Shown: positions 48,401 to 61,896, counted from the stretch's first letter. The stretch is 64,000 nt of DNA from Hydractinia symbiolongicarpus (GCF_029227915.1 NC_079881.1:2170001-2234000); one strand, 5' to 3'. The notes: a model not told the origin generated them from the sequence alone. Program-made: numbers and translations.

Positions 48401-49506
48401 CCCACAGTAAAAAAAGACTTACTTATCTAAATTTTTAAATAAAGCACTACCACAGCGCCAAGTGTAATCGCTGAATTCCAGCAATCATGTCGAATTAAGA
48501 AAAATGTTATTCCTTGGTGGCCAATTGGCTCATTTATCGCATTTACAAGGTCACAGTCCAGAATCAGTTCAATTAAGTCCCACAGTCAATCATTTCACTG
48601 TTAAAAGCGATGCAACTTAGTCACATCGGAAAAAAATCATTAAATACATGTTGGTACGAATATGTGACGCAACAGTTGTAACTCAAACGGATTAACACCT
48701 TTAGAAAGTCAATGAAATGTAGTTTTTAAATCTGTTCCTCTTTATTCAGCGCATGCTAACGGCCAGGATTGGTCCAACAGTAAGAAAAGACTTATTTATC
48801 TAAATTTTTAAATAAAGCGCTACCACAATGCTTAATGCAATCGCTGAATTCCAGCCATCACATCAAATTAAGAAGAAAGTTATTCCTTGGAGACCAATTG
48901 GCTCATCTGTCACATTTATAAAGATATAGTCCAGAGTCAGTTCAATTAATTCCCACAGTCACTCGTTTCACTGTTAAAAGCAATACAACTTAGTAAAATT
49001 GGAAGAAAATCACTAAATACATGTTGGTACGAATATGTGACGCAACCGTTGTAACTCAAACGAATTGACACCGTTAGAAAGTCAATGAATTGTAGTTTTT
49101 GAAACTGTCTCTCTTTGTTCAGCGCGAATTAACGGCTAGGATTGGTCACACAGTAAAAACAGACTTATTTATCTTCATTTTTTAACAAAGAGTTACCACA
49201 CTGTAATCGCTGAGTTCCAGCAATCAAGTCAAATTAAGAAAAATGTTACTTCTTGTAGTCAAGCTGGCGCATTTATCACATTCATAAGGTCAAAGTCCAA
49301 AATCAGTTCAATTATGTCCCACAGTCAAATGTTTCAAAGTTAAAAGCGATACAACCTAGTAATATCCGAATACAATCGCTAAATACATGTGGGGACGAAT
49401 ATGTGACGCAACAGTTGTAACTCAAGCGGATTGATACCGTTGTAAAGTCAATGAAATGTAGTTTTTGAAACTGTCTCTCTTTCTTCAGCGCGAATTAACG
49501 GCTAGG
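45413..49506 (+). repeat. X, Y, Z, W monomers in irregular order
   Basis: Boxes are at 45413 X, 45786 Y, 46159 X, 46532 Y, 46905 Z, 47276 W, 47649 X, 48022 Y, 48395 W-like, 48768 X and 49141 Y. The monomer at 49141 is 366 bp because the text ACCACACTGTAATCG lacks 8 bp of ACCACAGTGCCCACTG (49196). The W-like monomer at 48395, with CATGTCGAATTAAGAAAAATG and CCTTGGTGGCC, recurs at 56542 and, diverged, at 59886. Confidence 0.87.
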
Positions 49507-50624
49507 ATTGGTCCCACAGTAAAAACAGACATATTTATCTTCATTTTTTAACAAAGAGTTACCACACTGACCACTGTAATCGCTGAGTTCCAGCAATCAA
49601 TTCAAATTAAGAAGAATGTTACTTCTTGTAGTCAAACTGGCTCATTTATCATATTCATAAGGTCAAAGTCCAAAATCAGTTCAATTAAGTCCCACAGTCA
49701 AACGTTTCACTGTTAAAAGCGATGCAACCTATTATTATACGAATACTTTCGCTAAGTACATGTTGGGACGAATATGTGACGCAACAGTTGTAACTCAAGC
49801 GCATTGATACCATTAGAGAGTCAATGAAATGTAGTTTTTGAAGCTGTCGCTATTTCTTCAGCGCGCGATAACGGCAAGGATTGGTCCCACAGTAAAAAAT
49901 GACTTTTTTATTTAAATTTTTAAATGAAGTGCTACCACAGCGCCCAGCGTAATCGCTGCGTTCCGGCAATCATGTCAAATTAAGAAGAATGTTATTTCTT
50001 GGGTCCAGTTGGCTCATTTATAACATTTATCAGGTCACAGTCCAAAGTTAGTTCAATTAAGTCCCACAGTCAATCGTTACACTGTTAAAGGCGATGCAAC
50101 CTAGTAATATCAGAATACTATCGCTAAATACATGTTGATACGAATATATGACGCAACCGTTGTAACTCAAACGGATTGATACCGCCAAGGAGTCGATGAA
50201 ATGTAGTTTTTGAGAATGTCTCTATTTCTTCAGCGCGTGCTAACGGCCAGGATTAATCCTACAGTAAAAAAAGTCTTATTTATCTAAATTTTTAAATATA
50301 GCGCTACCACAGAGCATAATGTAATCGCTGAATTCCAGCCATCACGTCAAATTAAGAAGAAAGTTATTCCTTGCAGACCAATTGGCTCATCTGTCACATT
50401 TATAAGGACATAGTCCAGAGTCAGTTCATATAATTCCCACAGTCACTCGTTTCACTGTTAAAAGCAATACAACTTAGTAAAATTGAAAGAAAATCACTAA
50501 ATACATGTTGGTACGAATATGTGACGCAACCGTTGTAACTCAAACGGATTAACAATGTTAGAAAGACAATGAAATGTAGTTTTTGAAACTGTCTCTCTTT
50601 CTTCAGCGCGAATTAACGGCTAGG
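49507..50624 (+). repeat. Trimer higher-order repeat, copy 1 (1118 bp)
   Basis: Boxes are at 49507 (Y), 49880 (Z) and 50252 (hybrid with a W-type box and X-type body). The unit repeats 1118 bp on. Shared private markers are ACCACACTGACCACTG, CAATCGTTACACTG (50071 and 51189), GAATATATGACGC and AAAAAAGTCTTATTT. The box of the third monomer reads ATTAATCCTACAG. Confidence 0.9.
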
Positions 50625-51742
50625 ATTGGTCCCACGGTAAAAACAGACTTATTTATCTTCATTTTTTAACAAAGAGTTACCACACTGACCACTGTAATCG
50701 CTGAGTTCCAGCAATCAAGTCAAATTAAGAAGAATGTTACTTCTTGTAGTCAAACTGGCTCATCTATCATATTCATAAGGTCAAAGTCCAAAATCAGTTC
50801 AATTAAGTCCCACAGTCAAACGTTTCACTGTTAAAAGCGATGCAACCTAGTATTATACGAATACTTTCGCTAATTACATGTGGGGACGAATATGTGACGC
50901 AACAGTTGTAACTCAAGCGGATTGATACCGTTTGAAAGTCAATGAAATGTAGTTTTTGAAGCTGTCGCTATTTCTTCAGCGCGCGATAACGGCTAGGATT
51001 GGTCCCACAGTAAAAAATGACTTTTTTATTTAAATTTTTAAATGAAGTGCTACCACAGCGCCCAGCGTAATCGCTGAGTTCCGGCAATCATGTCAAATTA
51101 AGAAGAATGTTATTTCTTGGGTCCAGTTGGCTCATTTATAACATTTATCAGGTCACAGTCCAAAGTTAGTTCAATTAAGTCCCACAGTCAATCGTTACAC
51201 TGTTAAAGGCGATGCAACCTAGTAATATCAGAATACTATCGCTAAATACATGTTGATACGAATATATGACGCAACCGTTGTAACTCAAACGGATTGATAC
51301 CGCCAAGAAGTCGATGAAATGTAGTTTTTGAGAATGTCTCTATTTCTTCAGCGCGTGCTAACGGCCAGGATTAATCCCACAGTAAAAAAAGTCTTATTTA
51401 TCTAAATTTTTAAATAAAGCGCTACCACAGAGCTTAATGTAATCGCTGAATTCCAGCCATCACGTCAAATTAAAAAGAAAGTTATTCCTTGCAGACCAAT
51501 TGGCTCACCTGTCACATTTATAAGGACATAGTCCAGAGTCAGTTCAATTAATTCCCACAGTCACTCGTTTCACTGTTAAAAGCAATACAACTTAGTAAAA
51601 TTAAAAGAAAATCACTAAATACATGTTGGTACGAATATGTGACGCAACCGTTGTAACTCAAACGTATTAACACCGTTAGAAAGTCAATGAAATGTAGTTT
51701 TTGAAACTGTCTCTCTTTCTTCAGCGCGAATTAACGGCTAGG
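50625..51742 (+). repeat. Trimer higher-order repeat, copy 2 (1118 bp)
   Basis: Boxes are at 50625 (Y), 50998 (Z) and 51370 (W/X hybrid, ATTAATCCCACAG). It matches copy 1 with scattered substitutions. A third Y monomer follows at 51743 but then leads into the XY dimer run, not into another Z. Confidence 0.9.
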
Positions 51743-52115
51743 ATTGGTCCCACAGTAAAAACAGACTTATTTATCTTCATTTTTTAACAAAGAGTTACCA
51801 CAGTGCCCACTGTAATCGCTGAGTTCCACCAATCAAGTCAAATTAAGAAGAATGTTACTTCTTGTAGTCAAACTGGCTCATCTATCACATTTATAAGATC
51901 AAAGTTCAAAATCAGTTCAATTAAGTCCCACAGTCAAACGTTTCACTGTTAAAAGCGATGCAACCTAGTATTATACGAATACTTTCGCTAAGTACATGTT
52001 GGTACGAATATGTGACGCAACCTTTGTAACTCAAACGGATTTATACCGCTAGAAAGTCAATGAAATGTAGTATTTGAAACTGTTACTCTTTATTCAGCGC
52101 ATGCTAGCGGCCAGG
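51743..52115 (+). repeat. Y monomer leading into the dimer run
   Basis: One 373-bp Y monomer joins the trimer block to the XY dimers. Its AGTTCCACCAATCAAG is shared with the deleted Y monomer at 55473 and the one at 61748, and its end (CCTTTGTAACTC near 52021) already carries the private mark of the dimer run. Confidence 0.85.
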
Positions 52116-55099
52116 ATTGGTCCAACAGTAAGGAAAGACTGATTTATCTACATTTTTAAATAAAGCGCTACCACGGAGCTTAATGTAATCGCTGAATTCC
52201 AGCCATCACGTCAAATTAAGAAGAAAGTTATTCCTTGGAGACCAATTGGCTCAACTGTCACATTTATAAGGACATAGTCCAGAGTCAGTTCAATTAAGTC
52301 CCACAGTCACTCGTTTCACTGTTAAAAGCAATACAACTTATTAAAATTGGAAGAAAATCACTAAATACATGTTGGTACGATTATGTGACGCAACCGTTGT
52401 AACTCAAACGGATTGACACCGTTAGAAAGTCAATGAAATGTAGTTTTTGAAACTGTCTCTCTTTTTTCAGCGCGAATTAACGGCTAGGATTGGACCCACA
52501 GTAAAAACAGACTTATTTATCTTCATTTTTTAACAAAGAGTTACCACAGTGCCCACTGTAATCGCTGAGTTCCAGCAATCAAGTCAAATTAAGAAGAATG
52601 TTACTTCTTGTAGTCAAACTAGCTCATTTATCACATTCATAAGGTCAAAGTTCAAAATCAGTTCAATTAAGTCCCACAGTCAAACGTTTCACTGTTAAAA
52701 GCGATACAAGCTAGTATTATACGAATACTTTCGCTAAGTACATGTTGGTACGAATATGTGACGCAACCTTTGTAACTCAAACGGATTTATACCGCTAGAA
52801 AGTCAATGAAATGTAGTATTTGAAACTGTTCCTCTTTATTCAGCGCATGCTAGCGGCCAGGATTGGTCCAACAGTAAGAAAAGACTTATTTATCTAAATT
52901 TTTAAATAAAGCGCTACCACGGAGCTTAATGTAATCGCTGAATTCCAGCCATCACGTCAAATTAAGAAGAAAGTTATTCCTTGGAGACCAATTGGCTCAA
53001 CTGTCACATTTATAAGGACATAGTCCAGAGTCAGTTCAATTAATTCCCACAGTCACTCGTTTCACTGTTAAAAGCAATACAACTTATTAAAATTGGAAGA
53101 AAATCACTAAATACATGTTGGTACGAATATGTGACGCAACCGTTGTAACTCAAACGGATTGACACCGTTAGAAAGTCAGTGAAATGTAGTTTTTGAAACT
53201 GTCTCTCTTTTTTCAGCGCGAATTAACGGCTAGGATTGGTCCCACAGTAAAAACAGACTTATTTATCTTCATTTTTTAACAAAGAGTTACCACAGTGCCC
53301 ATTGTAATCGCTGAGTTCCAGCAATCAAGTCAAATTAAGAAGAATGTTACTTCTTGTAGTCAAACTAGCTCATTTATCACATTCATAAGGTCAAAGTTCA
53401 AAATCTGTTCAATTAAGTCCCACAGTCAAACGTTTCACTGTTAAAAGCGATACAACCTAGTATTATACGAATACTTTCGCTAAGTACATGTTGGTACGAA
53501 TATGTGACGCAACCTTTGTAACTCAAACGGATTTATACCGCTAGAAAGTCAATGAAATGTAGTATTTGAAACTGTTCCTCTTTATTCAGCGCATGCTAGC
53601 GGCCAGGATTGGTCCAACAGTAAGAAAAGACTTATTTATCTAAATTTTTAAATAAAGCGCCACCACGGAGCTTAATGTAATCGCTGAACTCCAGCCATCA
53701 CGTCAAATTAAGAAGAAAGTTATTCTTTGGAGACCAATTGGCTCATCTGTCACATTTATAAGGACATAGTCCAGAGTCAGTTCAATTAATTCCCACAGTC
53801 ACTCGTTTCACTGTTAAAAGCAATACAACTTATTAAAATTGGAAGAAAATCACTAAATACATGTTGGTACGAATATGTGACGCAACCGTTTTAACTCAAA
53901 TGGATTGACAAAGTTAGAAAGTCAATGAAATGTAGTTTTTAAAACTGTCTCTCTTTTTTCAGCGCGAATTAACGGCTAGGATTGGTCCCACAGTAAAAAC
54001 AGACTTATTTATCTTCATTTTTTAACAAAGAGTTACCACAGTGCCCACTGTAATCGCTGAGTTCCAGCAAACAAGTCAAATTAAGAAGAATGTTACTTCT
54101 TGTAGTCAAACTAGCTCATTTATCACATTTATAAGGTCAAAATTCAAAATCAGTTCAATTAAGTCCCACAGTCAAACGTTTCACTGTTAAAAGCGATACA
54201 ACCTAGTATTATACGAATACTTTCGCTAAGTACATGTTGGTACGAATATGTGACGCAACCTTTGTAACTCAAACGGATTTATACCGCTAGAAAGTCAATG
54301 AAATGTAGTATTTGAAACTGTTCCTCTTTATTCAGCGCATGCTAGCGGCCAGGATTGGTCCAACAGTAAGAAAAGACTTATTTATCTAAATTTTTAAATA
54401 AAGCGCTACCACGGAGCTTAATGTAATCGCTAAATTCCAGCCATCACGTCAAATTAAGAAGAAAGTTATTCCTATGAGACCAATTGGCTCAACTGTCACA
54501 TTTATAAGGACATAGTCCAGAGTCAGTTCAATTAATTCCCACAGTCACTCGTTTCACTGTTAAAAGCAATACAACTTATTAAAATTGGAAGAAAATCACT
54601 AAATACATGTTGCTACGAATATGTGACGCAACCGTTGTAACTCAAACGGATTGACACCGTTAGAAAGTCAATGAAATGTAGTTTTTGAAACTGTCTCTCT
54701 TTTTTCAGCGCGAATTAACGGCTAGGATTGGTCCCACAGTAAAAACAGACTTATTTATCTTCATTTTTTAACAAAGAGTTACCACAGTGCCCACTGTAAT
54801 CGCTGAGTTCCAGCAATCAAGTCAAATTAAGAAGAATGTTACTTCTTGTAGTCAAACTAGCTCATTTATCACATTCATAAGGTCAAAGTTCAAAATCAGT
54901 TCAATTAAGTCCCACAGTCAAACGTTTCACTGTTAAAAGCGATACAACCTAGTATTATACGAATACTTTCGCTAAGTACATGTTGGTACGAATATGTGAC
55001 GCAACCTTTGTAACTCAAACGGATTTATACCGCTAGAAAGTCAATGAAATGTAGTATTTGAAACTGTTCCTCTTTATTCAGCGCATGCTAGCGGCCAGG
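52116..55099 (+). repeat. Four regular XY dimers (746 bp each)
   Basis: Boxes alternate X and Y at 52116, 52489, 52862, 53235, 53608, 53981, 54354 and 54727, every interval exactly 373 bp. Private markers recur at 746-bp spacing: GCATGCTAGCGGCC before each X box, CTACCACGGAGC, ACTTATTAAAATTGG, and GCAACCTTTGTAACTC in the conserved block. This is the most regular part of the window. Each X monomer has one GAATTC, mutated to GAACTCC in the unit at 53608 and kept in the others (the one at 54354 reads CTAAATTCC and has also lost it). Confidence 0.95.
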
Positions 55100-56541
55100 A
55101 TTGGTCCAACAGTAAGAAAAGACTTATTTATCTAAATTTTTAAATAAAGCGCTACCACGGATCTTAATGTAATCGCTGAATTCCAGCCATCACGTCAAAT
55201 TAAGAAGAAAGTTATTCCTTGGAGACCAATTGGCTCAACTGTCACATTTATAAGGACATAGTCCAGAGTCAGTTCAATTAATTCCCACAGTCACTCGTTT
55301 CACTGTTAAAAGCAATACAACTTATTAAAATTGGAAGAAAATCACTAAATACATGTTGGTACGAATATGTGACGCAACCGTTGTAACTCAAACGGATTGA
55401 CATCGTTAGAAAGTCAATGAAATGTAGTTTTTGAAACTGTCTCTCTTTCTTCAGAGCGAATTAACGGCTAGGATTGGTCCCACAGTAAAAACAGACTTAT
55501 TTATCTTCATTTTTAACAAAGAGTTACCACAGTGCCCACTGTAATCGCTGAGTTCCACCAATTATCACATTTATAAGATCAAAGTTCAAAATCAGTTCAA
55601 TTAAGTCCCACAGTCAAACGTTTCACTGTTAAAAGCGATGCAACCTAGTATTATACGAATACTTTCGCTAAGTACATGTTGGTAGGAATATGTGACGCAA
55701 CCGTTGTAACTCAAACGGATTTATACCGCTAGAAAGTCAATGAAATGTAGTATTTGAAACTGTTCCTCTTTATTCAGCGCATGCTAGCGGCCAGGATTGG
55801 TCCAACAGTAAGAAAAGACTTATTTATCTAAATTTTTAAATAAAGCGCTACCACGGAGCTTAATGTAATTGCTGAATTCCAGCCATCACGTCAAATTAAG
55901 AAGAAAGTTATTCCTTGGAGACCAATTGGCTCATCTGTCACATTTATAAGGACATAGTCAAGAGTCAGTTCAATTAAGTCCCACAGTCACTCGTTTCACT
56001 GTTAAAAGCAATACAACTTATTAAAATTGGAAGAAAGTCACTAAATACATGTTGGTACGAATATGTGACGCAACCGTTGTAACTCAAACGGATTGACACC
56101 GTTAGAAAGTCAATGAAATGTAGTTTTTGAAACTGTTCCTCATTATTCAGCGCGAATTAACGGCTAGGATTGGTCCCACAGTAAAAACAGACTTATTTAT
56201 CTTCATTTTTTAACAAAGATTTACCACAGTGCCCACTGTAATCGCTGAGTTCCAGCAATCAAGTCAAATTAAGAAGAATGTTACTTCTTGTAGTCAAACT
56301 GGCTCATTTATCACATTCATAAGGTGAAAGTCCAAAATCAGTTCAATTAAGTCCCACAGTCAAATGTTTCAATGTTAAAAGCGATGCAAGCTAGTAATAT
56401 CCGAATACTATCGCTAAATACATGTGGGGACGAATATGTGACGCAACAGTTGTAACTCAAGCGGATTGATACCGTTAGAAAGTCAATGAAATGTAGTTTT
56501 TGAAACTGTCGCTATTTCTTCAGCGCGTGCTAACGGCCAGG
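55100..56541 (+). repeat. End of the XY dimer run, one dimer with a 49-bp deletion
   Basis: Boxes are at 55100 X, 55473 Y, 55796 X and 56169 Y. The Y monomer at 55473 is 323 bp: near 55560 AGTTCCACCAAT joins directly to TATCACATTTATAAG, a loss of 49 bp with a short shared AT at the junction, plus one T fewer in the AT tract. After 56169 the second halves belong to another class (CATGTGGGGACG, CAACAGTTG). Confidence 0.92.
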
Positions 56542-59500
56542 ATTAGTCCCACAGTAAAAAAAGACTTATTTATCTAAATTTTTAAATAAAGCACTACCAC
56601 AGCGCCCAGTGTAATCGCTGAATTCCAGCAATCATGTCGAATTAAGAAAAATGTTATTCCTTGGTGGCCAATTGGCTCATTTATCGCATTTACAAGGTCA
56701 CAGCCCAGAATCAGTTCAATTAAGTCCCACAGTCAATCGTTTCACTGTTAAAAGCGATGCAATTTAGTCACATCGGAAAAAAATCATTAAATACATGTTG
56801 GTACGAATATGTGACGCAACCGTTGTAACTCAAACGGATTAACACCTTTAGAAAGTCAATGAAATGTAGTTTTTGAATCTGTTCCTCTTTATTCAGCGCA
56901 TGCTAACGGCCAGGATTGGTCCAACAGTAAGAAAAGACTTATTTATCTAAATTTTTAAATAAAGCTCTACCACAGGGCTTAATGTAATCGCTGAATTCCA
57001 GCCATCACGTCAAATTAAGAAGGAAGTTATTCCTTGGAGACCAATTGGCTCATCTGTCACATTTATAAACACATAGTCCAGAGTCAGTTCAATTAATTCC
57101 CACAGTCACTCGTTTCACTGTTAAAAGCAATACAACTTAGTAAAATTGGAAGAAAATCACTAAATACATGTTGGTACGAATATGTGACGCAACCGTTGTA
57201 ACTCAAGCGGATTGATACCGTTAGAAAGTCAATGAAATGTAGTTTTTGAAACTGTCGCTATTTCTTCAGCGCGCGATAACGGCTAGGATTGGTCCCACAG
57301 TAAAAAATTTTTTTTAAATTTTTAAATGAAGTGCTACCACAGCGCCCAGTGTAATCGCTGAATTCCAGCAATCAAGTCAAATTAACAAGAATGTTACTTC
57401 TTGTACTCAAACTGGCTCATTTATCACATTTATAAGGTCAAAGTCCAAAATCAGTTCAATTAAGTCCCACAGTTAATCGTTTCACTGTTAAAGGCGATGC
57501 AACCTAGTAATATCAGAATACTATCGCTAAATACATGTTGGTACGAATATGTGACGCAACCGTTGTAACTCAAACGGATTGATACCGCCAAGAAGTCGAT
57601 GAAATGTAGTTTTTGAAACTGTCGCTATTTCTTCAGCGCGCGATAACGGCTAGGATTGGTCCGACAGTAAAAAATGACCTTTTTATTTAAATTTTTAAAT
57701 AAAGTGCTACCACAGCGCCTAGTGTAAGCGCTGAGTTCCGGCAATCATGTAAAATTAAGAAGAATGTTACTTCTTGGGTCCAGTTGGCTCACTTATCACA
57801 TTTATAAGGTCACAGTCCAAAGTTAGTTCAATTAAGTTCCACAGTCAATCGTTTCACTGTTAAAAGCAATATAACTTAGTAATATCGATATCACTAAATA
57901 CAGGTTGGTACGAATATGTGACGCAACCGTTGTAACTCAAACGGATTGATACTGCCAAGAAGTCATTGAAATGAGGTTTTTGAGAATGTCTCTATCTCTT
58001 CAGCGCGTGCTAACGGCCAGTATTAGTCCCACAGTAGAAAAAGACTTAATTATCTAAATTTTTAAATAAAGCGCTACCACAGAGCTTAATGTAATCGCTG
58101 AATTCCAGCCATCACGTCAACTTAAGAAGAACGTTATTCCTTCCAGACCAATTGGCTCATCTGTCAAATTTATAAGGACAAAGTCCAGAGTCAGTTCAAT
58201 TAATTCCCACAGTCACTCGTTTCACTGTTAAAAGCAATACAACTTAGTAAAATTGAAGGAAAATCACTAAATACATGTTGGTACGAATATGTGACGCAAC
58301 TGTTGTAACTCAAACGGATTGACACCGTTAGAAAGTCAATGAAATGTAGTTTTTGAAACTGTCTCTCTTTCTTCAGCGCGAATTAACGGCTAGGATTGGT
58401 CCCACAGTAAAAACAGACTTATTTATCTTCATTTTTTAACAAAGAGTTACCACAGTGCCCACTGTAATCGCTGAGTTCCAGCAATCAAGTCAAATTAAGA
58501 AGAATGTTACTTCTTGTTGTCAAACTGGCTCATTTATCACATTTATAAGACTAAAGTTCAAAATCAGTTCAATTAAGTCCCACAGTCAAACGTTTTACTG
58601 TTAAAAGCGATGCAACCTAGTATTATACGAACACTTTCGCTAAGTACATGTTGGTACGAATATGTGACGCAATCGTTGTAACTCAAACGGATTTATACCG
58701 CTAGAAAGTCAATGAAATCTAGTATTTGAAACTGTTCCTCTTTATTCAGCGCATGCTAACGGCGAGGATTGGTCCAACAGTAAGAAAAGACTTAATTATC
58801 TAAATTTGTAAATAAAGCGCTACCACGGAGCTTAATGTAATCGCTGAATTCCAGCCATCACGTCAAATTAAGAAGAAATTTATTCCTTGGAGACCAATTG
58901 GCTCATCTGTCACATTTATAAGGACATAGTCCAGAGTCAGTTCAATTAATTCCCACAGTCACTCGTTTCACTGTTAAAAGCAATACAACTTAGTATAATT
59001 GAAGGAAAATCACTAAATACATGTTGGTACGAATATGTGACGCAACTGTTGTAACTTAAACGGATTGACACCGTTAGAAAGTCAATGAAATGTAGTTTTT
59101 GAAACTGTCTCTCTTTCTTCAGCGCGAATTAACGGCTAGGATTGGTCCCACAGTAAAAACAGACTTATTTATCTTCATTTTTTAACAAAGAGTTACCACA
59201 GTGCTCACTGTAATCGCTGAGTTTCAGCAATCAAGTCAAATTGAGAAGAATGTTACTTCTTGTAGTCAAACTGGCTCATTTATCACATTCATAAGGTCAA
59301 AGTCCAAAATCAGTTCAATTAAGTCCCACAGTCAAATGTTTCAATGTTAAAAGCGATGCAACCTAGTAATATCCGAATACCATCGCTAAATACATTTGGG
59401 GACGAATATGTGACGCAACAGTTGTAACTCAAGCGGATTGATAACGTTAGAAAGTCAATGAAATGTAGTTTTTGAAACTGTCGCTATTTCTTCAGCGCGC

Positions 59501-59885
59501 GATAACGGCTAGGATTGGTCCCACAGTAAAAAATGACTTTTTTATATAAATTTTTAAATGAAGTGCTACCACAGCGCCCAGCGCAATCGCTGAATTCCGG
59601 CAATCATGTTAAATTAAGAAGAATGTTATTTCTTGGGTCCAGTTAGCTTATTTATAACATTTATAAGGTCACAGTCCAAAGTTAGTTCTATTAAGTCCCA
59701 CAGTCAATCGTTTCACTGTTAAAGGCGATGCAACCTAGTAATATCAGAATACTATCGCTAAATACATGTTGATACGAATATGTGACGCAAGCGTTGTAAC
59801 TCAAACGGATTGATACCACCAAGAAGTCGATGAAATGTAGTTTTTGAGAATGTCTCTATTTCTTCAGCGCGTGCTAACGGCCTGG
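56542..59885 (+). repeat. Irregular X, Y, Z, W monomers
   Basis: Boxes are at 56542 W-like, 56915 X, 57288 Z, 57655 Z-like, 58022 W/X, 58395 Y, 58768 X, 59141 Y and 59514 Z. The first two monomers repeat those at 48395 and 48768 about 8147 bp upstream. Two monomers are 367 bp: the one at 57288 has a shortened opening (AAAAAATTTTTTTTAAATTT), and the one at 57655 has lost 6 bp at AATATCGATATCACT, which leaves a perfect 10-bp palindrome ATATCGATAT at 57882-57891. Confidence 0.85.
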
Positions 59886-61374
59886 ATTAGTCCCACAGTA
59901 AAAAAAGAATTATTTATCTAAATTTTAAGTAAAGCACTACCACAGCGCCCAGTGTAATCGCTGAATTACAGCAATCATGTCGAATTAGGAAAAATGTTAT
60001 TCCTTGGTGCCCAATTGGTTCATTTATCGCATTTACAAGGTCACAGTCCAGAATCAGTTCAATTAAGTCCAACAGTCAATCGTTTCACTGTTAAAAGCGA
60101 TGCAACTTAGTCACATTGGAAAAAAATCACTAAATACATGTTGGTACGAATATTTGACGCAACCGTTGTAACTCAAACGGATTAACACCGTTAGAAAGTC
60201 AATGAAATGTAGTTTTTGAAACCATCTTTGTTTATTCAGCGCGAAATAACGGCTGGGATTGCTTCCGCAGTAAAAAGTGACTTACTTAACTTAATTTTTA
60301 AATAAAAGCTACCACAGTGCCCAGTGCAATCGCTGAGTTCCAGCAATCAAGTCAAATTAAGAAGAATGTTACTTCTTGTACTCCAACTGTCTCATTTATC
60401 ACATTTATAAGGTCAAAGTCCAAATTCAGTTCAATTAATCCCACAGTCAATCGTTTCACTGTTAAAGGTGATGCAACCTAGTAATATCCGAATACTATCG
60501 CTAAATACATGTTGATACGAATGTGTGACGCAGCCGTTGTAACTCAAACGGATTGATACCGCCAAGAAGTCGATGAAATGTAGTTTTTGAGAATGTCTCT
60601 ATTTTTTCAGTGCGAACTAATGGCTGGGATTGGTCCAACAGTAAAAAATGACTTATTTAACTTAATTTTTAAATAAAACTCTACCACAGCGCCCACTGCA
60701 ATCGCTGAGTTTCAGCAATCAAGTCAAATTAAGAAAAATATTACTTATTGTAGTCAAATTGGTTAATTTATCGCATTTACAAGGTCACAGTCCAGAATCA
60801 GCTCAATTAAGTCCCACAGTCAAACGTGTCACTGTTAAATGCGATGCAACCTAGTAATATCCGAATACTATCGCTAAATACATGTGGGGACGAATATGTG
60901 ACGCAACCGTTGTAACTCAAACGGATTAACACCGTTAGAAAGTCAATGAAATGTAGTTTTTGAAACCGTCTTTGTTTATTCAGCGCGAACTAACGGCTGA
61001 GATTGCTCCCACAGTAAAAACAGACTTATTTATCTTCATTTTTTAACAAAGAGTTACCACAGTGCCCACTGTAATCGCTGAGTTTCAGCAATCAAGTCAA
61101 ATTAAGAAGAATGTTACTTCTTGTAATCAAACTGGCTCATTTATCACATTCATCAGGTCAAAGTTCAAAATAAGTTCAATTAAGTCCCACAGTCAAACGT
61201 TTCACTGTTAAAAGCGATGCAACCTAGTATTATACGAATACTTTCGCTAAGTACATGTTGGTACGAATATGTGACGCAACCGTTGAAACTCAAACGGATT
61301 TATACCGCTAGAAAGTAAATGAAATGTAGTATTTGAAACTGTTTCTCTTTATTCAGCGCATGTTAACGGCCAGG
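59886..61374 (+). repeat. Patch of diverged monomers
   Basis: Boxes are at 59886 (ATTAGTCCC), 60258 (ATTGCTTCCGCAG), 60629 (ATTGGTCCAACAG) and 61002 (ATTGCTCCCACAG). These monomers carry many private changes, such as TTACTTAACTTAATTTTTAAA, AAATAAAAGCTACC, AATATTACTTATTG and AACCATCTTTGTTTATTC, and match no other monomer closely. The period is still 371-373 bp. They look like older, less homogenised copies next to a domain edge. Confidence 0.82.
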
Positions 61375-61896
61375 ATTGGTCCAACAGTAAGAAAAGACTT
61401 ATTTATCTAAATTTTTAAATAAAGCGCCAACACAGAGCTTAATGTATTCGCTGAATTCCAGCCATCACGTCAAATTAAGAAGAAAGTTATTCCTTGGAGA
61501 CCAATTGGCTCATCTGTCACATTTATAAGGACATAGTCCAGAGTCAGTTCATTTAATTCCCACAGTCACTCGTTTCACTGTTAAAAGCAATACAACTTAG
61601 TAAAATTGGAAGAAAATCACTAAATACATGTTGGTACGAATATGTGACGCAACCGTTGTAACTCAAACGGATTGACAGCGTTAGAAAGTCAATGAAATGT
61701 AGTTTTTGAAACTGTCTCTCTTTCTTCAGAGCGAATTAACGGCTAGGATTGGTCCCACAGTAAAAACAGACTTATTTATCTTTATTTTTTAACAAAGAGT
61801 TACCACAGTGCCCATCGTAATCGCTGAGTTCCACCAATCAAGTCAAATTAAGAAGAATGTTACTTCTTGCAGTCAAACTGGCTCATTTATCACATT
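61375..61896 (+). repeat. Last XY pair of domain III
   Basis: Boxes are at 61375 (X) and 61748 (Y). The Y monomer has CCCATCGTAATCGC, AGTTCCACCAATC and CACATTCATAAGG of domain III. Right after CATTCATAAGG (about 61897) the sequence becomes the copy of 23313 onward, so this monomer is a domain III / domain II hybrid. Confidence 0.88.

Noticed and set aside
57882-57891. Perfect palindrome ATATCGATAT as a binding site
   Set aside because: It was seen once, produced by a 6-bp loss in a single monomer, so it is most simply a by-product of the deletion.
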